Positions 8,416-17,767 of a stretch of 32,226 nt of DNA are shown here, piece by piece (the first letter of the stretch is position 1; each line of letters begins with the position of its first letter). The stretch spans positions 1 to 32,226 of the forward strand of contig JAGHYV010000053.1 of assembly GCA_017743475.1 (NCBI GenBank), read 5' to 3'. The DNA is from Roseiflexus sp. GTDB taxonomy: Bacteria; Chloroflexota; Chloroflexia; Chloroflexales; Roseiflexaceae. A program made the translations under genes and the position numbers. The notes below the pieces were generated by a model that searched no databases, was not told where the DNA came from, and saw only the letters and a program-made list of their open reading frames with translations.

Positions 8416-9561
8416 TCATACTGACGACCTCTGATCTCCAACAGCAACGATCTCCGCCCGTTGTTCAGGCGCGACGAGCGAAAGATACAACTGCTCGTGC
8501 CCGCGCACATACTGCTCAATACCGAATTCCTGACGAACCTTTGCCCGACTACGCTGACCAAACAGGCGCTGCTGATCTGGATTGCCAAGCATCTCGATTA
8601 GCGCATCAGCCAGGGCGGATACGTTTCCTGGCGGCACGAGCATCCCTTCCACGCCGGGAGTCACCAGGTCGCGGCACCCGCCGACATCGGTCAGAACGAC
8701 CGGACGCGCCGCTGCCATGGCTTCGACTGCCGTGACCGGCAGCCCTTCCCACAGGGACGACAGCGTGAACACGTGCGTTTCCGACAGAACGACCGGAATA
8801 TCGTGCCGCAGTCCTTCAAAAGTCACGGCATGAGCAATATTGATCGAGAATGCTTGCTGGCGGAGCGCAGCCTCCAGGCGTCCGTTGCCAACAATGCGGA
8901 GACGAGCGTCCGGGCGTTTGTGAAGAACCAGGCGAAATGCTTCCAGCAGGATGTGGTACGCCTTCTGTATATCCAACCGCCCGATAGTGGTCACCGTTGG
9001 CGGAAGACCGTCTGCGACACCCTCGGCAATCGCCAGGTACGGCTCCATTGGCACAGCATTTTTGATTGCAACGAGCCGCGACGGAGGAATCTTCCACTGA
9101 CGTTCATATGCGCTACCGATGCTTGGCGCAACCATAACCAGGCGTGTCGTCAGCGTTCGCGCCGTCAGGCGTTGCAACAGGCGGCGGTGAAACTTCTGCT
9201 GATCATAGTCGTGGGGAATGTTGTGCATCGTCGATACGACCGGAACGCCGGTCAATGCGCCAGCAACACGCCCGACCACGTCGGCGCCGGTGAGGTGGGT
9301 ATGCACCACATCGAAGTTGCCCTCACGTATGATGCGCACTAGCGACGCAACCACCCGTGGCTCATAGAAGCGACGCGCGCTCAGCATCGTCAGCGGAATG
9401 CACGTCGACTCGAACTCCTGCCGTAACGGTCCGTCGTGCAGCGCGACCAGGTGACTGTCGAACCGTTGCGGATCGAGACCGTTCAGCAAACCCGGCAGCA
9501 ACCGTTGCGCTCCGCCCAGCCCAAGTGTTTCGATAACATGCAGGATGCGCAGACGTTTCAT
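8416..9561 (-). CDS. GT4 glycosyltransferase
   Basis: This 381-residue family 4 transferase has the N-terminal GLGGAQRLLPGLLNGL loop, a VVHTHLTGADVVGR segment common in GT4 enzymes acting on lipid-linked sugars, and the C-terminal WEGLPVTAVEAMAAARPVV donor site containing E-x7-E. The ATG at 9561 shares one base with the stop of the upstream GT2 gene (TGATG), a sign of coupled translation. An ATG 15 bases further upstream is possible but would overlap more and has a poorer site. It likely acts in sequence with its GT2 and GT4 neighbours during repeat-unit assembly. Confidence 0.87.
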   Translation of the reverse strand: MKRLRILHVIETLGLGGAQRLLPGLLNGLDPQRFDSHLVALHDGPLRQEFESTCIPLTMLSARRFYEPRVVASLVRIIREGNFDVVHTHLTGADVVGRVAGALTGVPVVSTMHNIPHDYDQQKFHRRLLQRLTARTLTTRLVMVAPSIGSAYERQWKIPPSRLVAIKNAVPMEPYLAIAEGVADGLPPTVTTIGRLDIQKAYHILLEAFRLVLHKRPDARLRIVGNGRLEAALRQQAFSINIAHAVTFEGLRHDIPVVLSETHVFTLSSLWEGLPVTAVEAMAAARPVVLTDVGGCRDLVTPGVEGMLVPPGNVSALADALIEMLGNPDQQRLFGQRSRAKVRQEFGIEQYVRGHEQLYLSLVAPEQRAEIVAVGDQRSSV

Positions 9562-10556
9562 CAGATCTGTTTCCATTCCAGGTCTACAGGTTGTGCACCC
9601 CGCAACCGCAATCGGGCAAGCGGTGTGCGATCTACCAGAGCGGTGTACCATTTCCTGCCAAGCAATCCACGTAGCGCCACGCGCACCTGTTCCTGCGGAT
9701 TCTCAAACGGATAGATGAGGACGCGCAGCGCATGATAGAGTTGTGTCCTGCGCGGCATATCGAAATCTACCGCATAAGTAGCGCGCATCACCTCAACATC
9801 AGTCCAGGCGCGCAGGAGCAGCAGTGGACGCCACCCCACTGGTTGAAAGGCACAGATTGCACGAAATGCAATCGCCTGTTGTCCCGACAAACGATGCCAC
9901 ATGTTCTCATGGGCCAACCCGCCGCTGTGCCAGCGATACACACTGAGCGGTTGATGCACGAATCCAAGCGAACCACGCGCAGCAATCCGCACCCACAGAT
10001 CCCATTCCTCTGCCCAACGCATCGTTGTGTCAAAGCACCCCGCCGCAATCAGCGCATCCCGGCGCACCATCACCTGTGATGGATTCCCGACAATATTGCG
10101 CACCATCACTTCGCGACGCGCATCCAGGTTACGACGAGGACCAAATCGTTCCAGATAGCGACGATCCTTTTCGAACTTCCACGTCCAGCGATCACAACTG
10201 ACCAGGGCGACATCGGGGTGTGCGGCGACATATGCCAGTTGCAACTCTGTCTTTGGCGGCAACCAGAGATCATCGGCATCGAGGAATGCAACCAGATCGC
10301 CGCTCGTTTCCCGAATGCCGCGATTACGCGCTGATCCAGGTCCTCCGTTTCGCTTATAGACGTAGCGCACCCCATGTGAGGCGTAGCGTGCCACTACCCG
10401 GGCAGTATCATCGGTCGACCCATCATCGATGACCACAATCTCGTCCGGAAGGCGTGTCTGCGCCAGAACGCTCTTGATAGCATCCTCAACAAAATGCGCC
10501 GCATTGTACGTTGTGATAATCGCGCTCACGCGCAATCGGTCAGTTTTTATTGACAT
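9561..10556 (-). CDS. GT2 glycosyltransferase
   Basis: This 331-residue GT-A-fold transferase reads ITTYNAAHFVEDAIKSVLAQ then VIDDGSTDDT at the N-terminus and FLDADDLW at the metal-binding site. An ED-like segment, MRWAEEWDLWVR, lies where the catalytic base is usually found in this family. The C-terminal third is basic and rich in aromatic residues, with no clear membrane helix. It is quite different from the tandem GT2 pair, so it probably has another specificity. The ATG at 10556 lacks a strong ribosome site. Its stop codon overlaps the next start, supporting operon membership. Confidence 0.87.
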   Translation of the reverse strand: MSIKTDRLRVSAIITTYNAAHFVEDAIKSVLAQTRLPDEIVVIDDGSTDDTARVVARYASHGVRYVYKRNGGPGSARNRGIRETSGDLVAFLDADDLWLPPKTELQLAYVAAHPDVALVSCDRWTWKFEKDRRYLERFGPRRNLDARREVMVRNIVGNPSQVMVRRDALIAAGCFDTTMRWAEEWDLWVRIAARGSLGFVHQPLSVYRWHSGGLAHENMWHRLSGQQAIAFRAICAFQPVGWRPLLLLRAWTDVEVMRATYAVDFDMPRRTQLYHALRVLIYPFENPQEQVRVALRGLLGRKWYTALVDRTPLARLRLRGAQPVDLEWKQI

Positions 10557-10598
10557 GGCGGTTAATCTATGAAATGAACGACCCTGCCATCCAGTCGC

Positions 10599-12059
10599 TT
10601 ACGAGCGCGCCAGGGCTGCACGCACCATGGTTGTTGCTTCTCTTAGCGTGTCGCGACTGAACAATGCCAATGCACCACTATAGACAATTCCGCCAGCGAT
10701 TGCCGGAACGATTAACCCCACGAAATTCAACGGCAGCAGTGTTGCAATTCCAGCAACTGCCAGCGCCATAATCGCAGTTGCTGCAACAATCGGCGCCAGG
10801 AACCGGATCATATCAACGAAACGAAATCCAAGAATTCGCTGGACGACGATGCTATCCAGTACGGTTGAAGCCAGAGAAAGCGCAACCATACCGGCAGCCA
10901 CGCCATTAATACCCCATTGTGATACAAACCAGAGTGTGGCTACTACCCAGGGCAGTTTGATCAGTGTTAGCTTCGTTAGCAGATCAGGTCGATTGATCGA
11001 CTTGTACACGATGCCAGAGACATACGCAACGGACGCAATGCCAATTTCGAGTGCGATCAGTTGCATTGGTACAATCGCTGGTTGCCACTCCTCGGTATAA
11101 AACGTGGTGACAAAAGCCGGTGCGAGCAGTGCGATTCCAACTGCTGCTGGAAAAGCAAATAACGCGAGATAACGCAGGTAACCGAAATAGGCTGTCGCAA
11201 GCTGATCCTTATCCGCCTGTAACCGCGACAATACCGGAAATGCCACCATCATTACTGTATCGACAGTGCTGCGGATGAACATCTCCGGGACACGATAAGC
11301 AATCGTGTAGATACCCAGTGCAGCGCCGCCGAGCACCCGACCAACGATGATATAATCAACATTGACCATAAATGTACCAACCAAGCCAACAGCCACAATA
11401 TTGATGCCAAATCCCAGCATTTCGTAAAGGACGCCCCAATCAAAGGTGCGAGTCGGGCGCCAGCGCACAATCGCCCACGGTATGACCACCTCAAGCACCT
11501 TGTTCACCAGTTCGGCAACGACTAGACTCCAGACGCCGAACCCCTGCCATGCCATGCCAATCGCCACACATGCCTTGATAACATTGCGTGCAATACCCGG
11601 CAAAAGGTATGCTTTGAAACGCAGATCCCGCTGCAGCATCGCCATCGGTACAGTTCCGATCCCGACGAGCAGCAAACCTATGGAGAGAACTCGCAGTAAC
11701 GGGACGATCTGAGGTTCATTGAAGAAATCGGCGATGAGCGGCGCCATCAACCAGGCGACAGCATATAACACGATGCTGCTGCCAATACTGATGACAAATG
11801 CTACGTTTTGCGCCACGTCGAGCCTGTCACGACGAGCTATCAGCGCATGACCAACACCAAAATTGTTGAGCAGGTCAAGAAAGCCGATAACAATCGTGCA
11901 GTAGGCGATAATGCCAAACTCTGCCGGTGCAAGCAACCGTGCCAGAATAATGGTTGTAATAAAGGTGAGCGCTTTCGTGCTCAGAAAAGACAGAAAAGAC
12001 CAGAATGTGCCACGCACGGCGCGCGTGCCGATCTCCGCAGGTGATGTCGTTGTTTGCAC
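10599..12059 (-). CDS. wzx: Wzx-type polysaccharide flippase (MOP superfamily)
   Basis: This integral membrane protein of about 486 residues is expected to flip lipid-linked repeat units to the outer face of the membrane. A basic RAVRGTFWSFLSFLSTKALTF segment opens the first helix, followed by about a dozen hydrophobic helices. GIIAYCTIVIGFLDLLNNFGVGHALI is typical of the polysaccharide-transport branch (WzxC-like). The GTG at 12059 is preferred because GGAGGAGGAG (12068-12077) precedes it with 8-base spacing. A TTG at 12113 would add 18 residues with no helix. It lies 85 bases after the beta-propeller gene, in the centre of the operon, next to the ligase and chain-length genes with which it should cooperate. 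Confidence 0.87.
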   Translation of the reverse strand: MQTTTSPAEIGTRAVRGTFWSFLSFLSTKALTFITTIILARLLAPAEFGIIAYCTIVIGFLDLLNNFGVGHALIARRDRLDVAQNVAFVISIGSSIVLYAVAWLMAPLIADFFNEPQIVPLLRVLSIGLLLVGIGTVPMAMLQRDLRFKAYLLPGIARNVIKACVAIGMAWQGFGVWSLVVAELVNKVLEVVIPWAIVRWRPTRTFDWGVLYEMLGFGINIVAVGLVGTFMVNVDYIIVGRVLGGAALGIYTIAYRVPEMFIRSTVDTVMMVAFPVLSRLQADKDQLATAYFGYLRYLALFAFPAAVGIALLAPAFVTTFYTEEWQPAIVPMQLIALEIGIASVAYVSGIVYKSINRPDLLTKLTLIKLPWVVATLWFVSQWGINGVAAGMVALSLASTVLDSIVVQRILGFRFVDMIRFLAPIVAATAIMALAVAGIATLLPLNFVGLIVPAIAGGIVYSGALALFSRDTLREATTMVRAALARS

Positions 12060-12067
12060 CGGAACCG

Positions 12068-12077
12068 CTCCTCCTCC
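12068..12077 (-). promoter_or_regulatory. Strong ribosome binding site deciding the flippase start
   Basis: The minus strand reads GGAGGAGGAG, 8 bases before a GTG at 12059. It lies inside the longer open frame that begins at a TTG (12113), so the GTG start is favoured over that longer annotation. Confidence 0.6.
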
Positions 12078-12144
12078 AGCATTGCTCAGTCGATTGATGT
12101 TGTTGCCCGGCAATCATTCACGCTCCACTGCCCGTTCTGCCGCA

Positions 12145-13074
12145 CTACCACGAATGCCGCACATAGAACCGCTTGCGATACCCGTCGACGAGTGCAAGCC
12201 AGTTTCCGTTCTGCATATGATGAAGATCGAGGGTGTGCATCCCGCAAGCATTCCAGCCGGCGCGCTGCGGGGCAAGCACGGATGCTGTGCCATACGGTCG
12301 CTCAGCATAGCGTTCAGGAGTTAATTCCGTGATCTCGAATGCCAGGACCCGTTGACCATAGTGCTGCGAACAATCCTGCGCAAAGCGCACCAACCGCTCT
12401 CCATCGTGCACCACCCGTCCCGCCGGGCGCGCGCTGCGCGGATCATGCTGCACGATTGGACTGCACGGATGCTCCTTCCAGGGACCAGACGGCGTCGTTG
12501 CGTGATACAGGCGCAGGGCGCCGTTATCCTTTATGCCCGTCCCGACGAACATCCACCAGCGCCCCTGATACACAAACGGCGTCGGATCGAGGTACTCGTC
12601 ACCTTCGAGCAGCGTTGCCACGTGCGTCCAGCGCAGCGGAAACTCAACCGCGCGATAGAGCCGCACCTGACGGCATGCTGCTGTTTCGGGGGTCATGTAG
12701 AATGATCCGTCCCATGCAAACACATGGGGGTACGACAGATGAAATGGCTCGCGCAGCACAATCTGGCAATACTCCCAGTCTTTTCCATTGCGACTCGTCG
12801 CCAGACCGATCTGCCCACGCCGCAGGGTCGCGTGCAGCACCTCGAAGAACAGCAACCAGCGATCCTCTGTGCGCACCAGGAACGGATCAGCGACAAACAG
12901 CGCCGGGACATCGCGTACATGTGCAGCGGTCAACACCGGGTTGCGCACATCAGGCATCGGCGCAAGCGTCAGTGGACTGCCGCCACTATAGAGACCGATT
13001 GCCCAGTCATCCTTGCGCCGGATGCGTCGCAAAAACGGGAGTGCTTTTCGTAGAGATGCCAATAGCGTGCTCAT
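12145..13074 (-). CDS. Predicted beta-propeller protein of glycan clusters (GINT1 N-domain or GH43-like)
   Basis: This 309-residue protein has the repeated look of a five-bladed beta-propeller. Segments such as ADPFLVRTEDRWLLFFEV, QIGLATSRNGKDW, SYPHVFAWDGSFYMTPE and YLDPTPFVYQGRWWMFVG resemble the fold of GH43/GH32 enzymes and the N-domain found with glucosamine inositolphosphorylceramide transferases. Such proteins are frequent in bacterial surface-glycan clusters, but their reaction is not established. No signal peptide is visible, so it is probably cytoplasmic. The ATG at 13074 overlaps the stop of the ligase gene as ATGA. A longer open frame upstream is the shadow of the ligase gene. Function is left open: glycosyl transfer, sugar binding or hydrolysis. 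Confidence 0.75.
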   Translation of the reverse strand: MSTLLASLRKALPFLRRIRRKDDWAIGLYSGGSPLTLAPMPDVRNPVLTAAHVRDVPALFVADPFLVRTEDRWLLFFEVLHATLRRGQIGLATSRNGKDWEYCQIVLREPFHLSYPHVFAWDGSFYMTPETAACRQVRLYRAVEFPLRWTHVATLLEGDEYLDPTPFVYQGRWWMFVGTGIKDNGALRLYHATTPSGPWKEHPCSPIVQHDPRSARPAGRVVHDGERLVRFAQDCSQHYGQRVLAFEITELTPERYAERPYGTASVLAPQRAGWNACGMHTLDLHHMQNGNWLALVDGYRKRFYVRHSW

Positions 13075-14573
13075 CGTTGTGCAACCTGTACCGGCTGAGT
13101 CGAGCGTTCGGTTGCTTCGCGCTGTGCAATAACGACCAGCGCCACCGCCATGCCGACCTGCAACCAGAACATATACCCATAGGCGCCGTGCAGAAAGAGC
13201 GATGTTACCAGGTATCCGAGGAAACCGACCTTCACGGCTACCGAGAGATCCGCCATGCGACGTTCGCCGACTGCTGCGAAGAGCCGCTCTGCAACACGGA
13301 GCCTGCTCCACACAGCCAGGATCAATCCGATGAAGACGGCAAAGCCGACAACGCCCTGTTCAGCAGCGACTTCCAGATAGAGGTTGTGCGCATCACGCTC
13401 GGTATTCGAGCCAGCGCCTTCGATCTGGTTGATATAGTCCCGGTAATGGAACCGGTAATTCCCGCGTCCAACCCCGAAGATCAGATTGTCAGCCAGCATG
13501 GTCAGAGCGATTTCAGCCTTGACTGATCGCCCCTGGATCGATCCATCGTTATACGCACCTGCGTGTGCCACACCGGGCATGATTTCTTCCAGGGTGCCGA
13601 AACGCGTGCGGAACTCAGGCGGTGCGACGTACAGGAGCGCCCCGACAAGCAGCAACACCAGCAAATAGCGGGCATCGAGCCGCAGATACATCGCATACAC
13701 CACCAGCACGATCACAGCTCCCAGATACGCGCCGCGCGAGAATGTAAGTCCAATCGCCGAGAGTAACAACAGGAGCGCGGCAACACCAAACGTCTTACCA
13801 CGCCAGGTACGCCCGTTGAGGATTGCCCATACTGCCAGCGGTACCAGCACCAGCAGCAACTGACCGAAATAATTCGGATCGTTGACCGTGCCAAACGCAC
13901 GCGCGCGGTCGTCCATCGTGGTGGAAATCTGGCGCACTGCCGATTGTGCAAATCCCCAGTAGTTGTTGTCGTAGGTGCGGGTGATTTCCTGGTAGACGGT
14001 CAGCGCGCTCAGTGTCGCGCCAACGATCAGCAACCCCCAGATTGCGCGTTCGAATGCGATGCGTGTTGCCAGCAGGTTGAAGATAAGCACGGCGATGATG
14101 CAATCTTTTGCCGTGTCGATCAGTTGCTTCATCACTGCATCAGTGCTGCGTGCAAACCAGAGACCGATCGCCCCCACCACCAGGTATGCCAGAATCCACC
14201 AGATAACCGGGTCAGACACCAGACCTCGCGGACGTTCGGTGAGAAATCGTCGCGCCAGCAGCACAACCGTCAGGATGGCGACCATCGGCTTGACCAGGGA
14301 CGGGATGCCGTGATACTTGATCAGAACGTCTTGAATGTTCCCCCAGTGGATCACCAGCAACGTAGCTGCAATGTACTCCGGCTTGAAGAACGAGAGCGCC
14401 ACGAGAATCACCCCGCCTACGCCGCCGAGCAGCACCCACAGCGGTACATCGCGCGACAGCACGAACCCTGCGGTGACGGAAACCGCCGTGACCACTGCGA
14501 TCTGCACCCAGGCATGGCGCCAGAGTTCGACGCTTATCTGAACCGGATGCCTGAGCATACGTTCCAGCTGCAT
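13071..14573 (-). CDS. O-antigen ligase/polymerase family membrane protein (Wzy/WaaL type)
   Basis: This 500-residue protein has about ten to twelve membrane helices. The signature GTVNDPNYFGQLLLVLVPLA of the Wzy_C family is at mid-length. The large outer loop ends in a DAHNLYLEVAAEQGVVGF segment, in which the His is a hallmark of ligases and polymerases. It probably either polymerises repeat units on undecaprenyl diphosphate or transfers the finished chain to an acceptor at the outer face of the membrane. Because the cluster has a Wzx flippase and a Wzz-type protein and no other polymerase candidate, a Wzy role is the simplest reading. GAGGG lies 5 bases before the ATG. The C-terminus overlaps the next start. 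Confidence 0.87.
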   Translation of the reverse strand: MQLERMLRHPVQISVELWRHAWVQIAVVTAVSVTAGFVLSRDVPLWVLLGGVGGVILVALSFFKPEYIAATLLVIHWGNIQDVLIKYHGIPSLVKPMVAILTVVLLARRFLTERPRGLVSDPVIWWILAYLVVGAIGLWFARSTDAVMKQLIDTAKDCIIAVLIFNLLATRIAFERAIWGLLIVGATLSALTVYQEITRTYDNNYWGFAQSAVRQISTTMDDRARAFGTVNDPNYFGQLLLVLVPLAVWAILNGRTWRGKTFGVAALLLLLSAIGLTFSRGAYLGAVIVLVVYAMYLRLDARYLLVLLLVGALLYVAPPEFRTRFGTLEEIMPGVAHAGAYNDGSIQGRSVKAEIALTMLADNLIFGVGRGNYRFHYRDYINQIEGAGSNTERDAHNLYLEVAAEQGVVGFAVFIGLILAVWSRLRVAERLFAAVGERRMADLSVAVKVGFLGYLVTSLFLHGAYGYMFWLQVGMAVALVVIAQREATERSTQPVQVAQR

Positions 14574-14662
14574 AAGACCCTCATAATGTCATTGTGTCCT
14601 GTCGATGCTCCTCACCGCCGGGCGGATCGGTCAAACCACGCGAACAAAACAGGAGGACAGCG

Positions 14663-15355
14663 CTATTTCTCAGACGACGCTTTGTGCTGTGCTAGAACGG
14701 TTGCCTCAGCCGACGAGAGCGCCGGTTGCTGCAGGATCAGCGGCTTGTCATCAAAAATATCGATGCCTGACCGCAGTGCGGAAAGCGCATGCTCCATCAA
14801 AGCAAACGCCACACCCAGAATCAGGCCAAAGATCAGCCCAAGCGTTAACAAACGCGCTGGCTGCGGTGCGATGGGAGAAGTTGGCGGCATAGCCGGGTCG
14901 ATCACTTCCATCGAGATAACCTTCTCATAATCCTGACCGAGCATCTTCTGCGCCACAGTATTGGCGACCGCAGCTGCGAAAGCCGGATCAACGCTCTGCG
15001 CGCGCACTTCGATCAGGTTGGTCTCCGGCGGCGTGATCGTCTGCACGCGCGCTGACAGCACCGCTTCTACCGGCACCCCCATCTCGCGTGCGACCTCTTC
15101 GTGCATTGACATGCTTATCGCTTTGCGCGCAATCGTGTTGATGACATTGCGCCGCGTCAGGGCGTTGATTGTGTTCAGGATCTGGTTCGGGTCTTCCAGA
15201 ACAACACTCGGCTTTAACTCCACGATTGTCGAAGCCTGATAGACCGGCTTCTGCAAAAGCACGAATACCGCAGTACTTCCGACAGTTAATGCAGTTGCCA
15301 GAACAATCAACCACCAATTGCGGATCAAAACGCGAACAAACGTAGACAAGCTCAT
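14663..15355 (-). CDS. Wzz-type chain-length determinant / polysaccharide co-polymerase
   Basis: This 230-residue protein has the two-helix Wzz plan. One helix lies near residues 14-34 (WWLIVLATALTVGSTAVFVLL). The outer domain carries VEDPNQ-like and TPPETNLIEVRA segments. A second helix lies near residues 165-187, preceded by the Pro-rich PAMPPTSPIAPQPAR stretch typical of this family. It lacks the BY-kinase domain found in longer co-polymerases. It should set glycan chain length in the membrane together with the neighbouring ligase/polymerase. AAGGGAG lies 9 bases upstream of the ATG. The 89 bases between this gene and the ligase hold no recognisable signal. Confidence 0.87.
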   Translation of the reverse strand: MSLSTFVRVLIRNWWLIVLATALTVGSTAVFVLLQKPVYQASTIVELKPSVVLEDPNQILNTINALTRRNVINTIARKAISMSMHEEVAREMGVPVEAVLSARVQTITPPETNLIEVRAQSVDPAFAAAVANTVAQKMLGQDYEKVISMEVIDPAMPPTSPIAPQPARLLTLGLIFGLILGVAFALMEHALSALRSGIDIFDDKPLILQQPALSSAEATVLAQHKASSEK

Positions 15356-15379
15356 CGGTTAACGCTCCCTTCTTTACTG

Positions 15380-16615
15380 CTACCCGTTTGATTGATACAC
15401 GACATCAGCGGATGCCTGTCGCTCATCATCACGCCGTTGAACGCGGCGCCAGAGCGACGTGTGGCGTCCGGTCAGAAAGCGATACAGCCCGATCAAAGCG
15501 GCGCGATTGCCATTCACCAGAAATGCCGGAATGTACAGCACTTTGCCCAGTCTCCCGCGTGGTTCGCTGCGCCCTCCCAGCCATGCCAGCGCGTAGAACA
15601 GTGCCTGAAGCGCCAGCATGATTACATTGAAAGGATGCGCCAGGCGTGCCAGACCGCCGTGCGCAGCCGGACGGACGACCGCCGCAAGGTTGGCGATCAG
15701 GGCGCCGATCATCGCCAGCGGCACGAGCGGACGCAGGTATTTGTGCGATACGATCTGCCAGACGAGTAGCGGATTCGACCAGGGCAACACCTTGTGCGAG
15801 AAGCGCATCATGACAAACCGCTGTGCAACGATGCGCGCACGTCGCTCACGCTCATCGCGCGTCGATGATGAGATGCGCTCGACCGAGCGGGCATCGGGAG
15901 CGTAGACAACGCGGCATCCCTGCTTCAGCACATGCATGGCAAGGAACAGGTCGTCCGCCATCAACCTGGCTTCTGGCGGCATCGGTCGATCAAGCAGGGA
16001 ACGACGCACCGCCATGATTTCGCCGACTGCGCTGGTGCAACTGCCGAGCCGTGTTTCCTGACGCTTGATGTACGACTCGTACTTCCAGTACAACCCTTCC
16101 GAGTCTCCCAGGGCGCCATCTCCTTCGGCGATGACTTTGGCGCCGCTGACAGCGCCAACATGCGGATCGGCGAATGGCGCTACCAGCGCGCGCAGGGCAT
16201 TGGCGCTATAGAAGTTGTTGGCGTCGGACAGCACAACGATGTCGCCGCGCGCCTGTGGCAGTGCGCGCAGAATGGCCACCATCTTCCCTGCGCGCTCCGG
16301 TCGGTAACTCAGTTCGACCCCCTGATCGGCAAACCCGGCGACAATCTCCGGTGTGGCATCATTCGACCCATCGGCGGCAACCAGGATCTGCAACCGCTCG
16401 CGTGGATAGTCGAGCGCCAGACTGTTTTCAAGCTTCGCCGCAATTACGTTTTGTTCGTTGTACGCCGCAATCAGCAGCGTTACTGTTGGAAGATCGGCGA
16501 GCGGCGGGAATGGGCGCGCCGGTCGCAACCGCGCCAGAACGGTCAACAGCGCCGGATACCCCGCGTAGGTGTATGCGATGGTTGCCACACAGAACCAGAA
16601 CAACCGACCACTCAT
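15380..16615 (-). CDS. Membrane-bound processive-type GT2 glycosyltransferase
   Basis: This 411-residue protein has an N-terminal membrane helix (WFCVATIAYTYAGYPALLTVL), a GT-A domain and C-terminal hydrophobic helices, as in cellulose and hyaluronan synthase relatives. LLIAAYNEQNVIAAKLENSL and AADGSNDATPEI form the nucleotide site, LSDANNF the DxD-like metal site and ADDLFLAMHV the catalytic-base region. The usual QxxRW is replaced by a basic RRARIVAQRF segment, so it may not be truly processive. It probably adds a sugar to a lipid or a growing chain at the membrane. The ATG overlaps the stop of the upstream GT4 gene as ATGA. Confidence 0.86.
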   Translation of the reverse strand: MSGRLFWFCVATIAYTYAGYPALLTVLARLRPARPFPPLADLPTVTLLIAAYNEQNVIAAKLENSLALDYPRERLQILVAADGSNDATPEIVAGFADQGVELSYRPERAGKMVAILRALPQARGDIVVLSDANNFYSANALRALVAPFADPHVGAVSGAKVIAEGDGALGDSEGLYWKYESYIKRQETRLGSCTSAVGEIMAVRRSLLDRPMPPEARLMADDLFLAMHVLKQGCRVVYAPDARSVERISSSTRDERERRARIVAQRFVMMRFSHKVLPWSNPLLVWQIVSHKYLRPLVPLAMIGALIANLAAVVRPAAHGGLARLAHPFNVIMLALQALFYALAWLGGRSEPRGRLGKVLYIPAFLVNGNRAALIGLYRFLTGRHTSLWRRVQRRDDERQASADVVYQSNG

Positions 16616-17763
16616 CGCATAACCTCCGACTGGCGTTGCAGCGCAGCGTGGTAGACCGCTTCGGTGCGTTCGAAGAAGCGCTGTCGCGTATAGTGCTGCT
16701 CGACGGCGCGCTGCCCCTGCTGACCCAACTGCTGCACCAGTTCGGGATTATTGAGCAGAAAGATGATCTGCTCCGCCAGCGCGCGACTATCACCCGGCGG
16801 GACAAGGATGCCATTCTCCATCGGGCGCACATGTTCGGGAATGCCGCCGACGTTTGTTGCTACGACCGGCTTCGCACAGGCGAACGATTCGATGATAACA
16901 ATGCCGAATTCTTCCTCCAGCGAAGGGAGCACAGTAAAGTCAGCGAGCGCCATAATATCAACTGCATCGCTGCGCGCTCCTGCGAACGTGACATGACGCG
17001 CCACACCCAGATCACGCGCTGCCCGTTCGAGCGAGGCGCGTTCTTCGCCATCGCCAACCAGCACTGCCTGAAGGGTTGGATGTGCGCGTACCACCGTCGG
17101 AAGCGCCCGTAGCAGATGGATGTGCCCTTTGCGCGCGACCAGGCGCCCGACACTGGCGATGATCGGCACCGATCCGTCGAGACCAAGGTCTTCCAGCAAA
17201 CAGCGACGACGCTCTTCGGAGAGAGATAACGGGATGTTAATGCCAATTGGGATCACGGTGACACGGTCAGACGGCACGCCACAGGTCTCCATAACGAAAC
17301 GTTTCATCATTGCGCTCATCGTAATGGCCTGAACGCCGAGGGCGAGGCGCGTCAGACGACGATTCTTCCACGGCACTTCCTGAAGCGTCGTCACAACCGG
17401 CACATTGGTCAGGCGTGACGCCAGCTTCGCAGCGAGCGCAGCAAAGCGGTGGTGGGTATTCACAATATCGATGCGCCCGGCACGGATGATGTGCGCCAGT
17501 TTCAACCCGGCTGCCAGCAGTGCTGGCAGATTCGGCGTCCGCTTGCCCGGACCAAGATACGGAGTGAGCGGAGTCTGGTCATAGTGATGCGCAAACGCTG
17601 CCACGCGCCTGCTCCATTCACCGCCGCCAGAAGCGATGGCCACGAAATACCCGGCTTCCGCCTGGCTCTCAGCCAGCCGGATGAGATACTCGGTTGCGCC
17701 TCCAACCCCTAGACGCGGGCGCACATGCAAAACACGTAGTGGTCTGGTTGATAGCGTCGTCAT
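16612..17763 (-). CDS. GT4 glycosyltransferase
   Basis: This 383-residue GT-B-fold enzyme has RPRLGVGGATEYLIRLAESQ at the N-terminus and ASVGRLVARKGHIHLLRAL opening the donor domain. The E-x7-E signature sits in EEEFGIVIIESFACAKPVV. The NTHHRFAALAAKLASRL segment resembles transferases that use undecaprenyl-linked acceptors. Its ATG stands only 4 bases after the stop of the previous gene, and its own stop overlaps the following start, so translation is tightly coupled on both sides. It likely adds an early sugar after the initiating transferase. Confidence 0.88.
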   Translation of the reverse strand: MTTLSTRPLRVLHVRPRLGVGGATEYLIRLAESQAEAGYFVAIASGGGEWSRRVAAFAHHYDQTPLTPYLGPGKRTPNLPALLAAGLKLAHIIRAGRIDIVNTHHRFAALAAKLASRLTNVPVVTTLQEVPWKNRRLTRLALGVQAITMSAMMKRFVMETCGVPSDRVTVIPIGINIPLSLSEERRRCLLEDLGLDGSVPIIASVGRLVARKGHIHLLRALPTVVRAHPTLQAVLVGDGEERASLERAARDLGVARHVTFAGARSDAVDIMALADFTVLPSLEEEFGIVIIESFACAKPVVATNVGGIPEHVRPMENGILVPPGDSRALAEQIIFLLNNPELVQQLGQQGQRAVEQHYTRQRFFERTEAVYHAALQRQSEVMR

Positions 17764-17767
17764 ATGC

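Noticed and set aside
12339-13526. Long plus-strand open frame (395 codons) opposite the beta-propeller and ligase genes
   Set aside because: It is antisense to two well-supported genes, crosses their border, has no family features and reads as low-complexity Arg/Pro/Ser-rich protein typical of shadow frames in GC-rich DNA.
13944-14930. Plus-strand open frame (328 codons) opposite the ligase and Wzz genes
   Set aside because: It is antisense to clear membrane-protein genes and its translation resembles no known fold.
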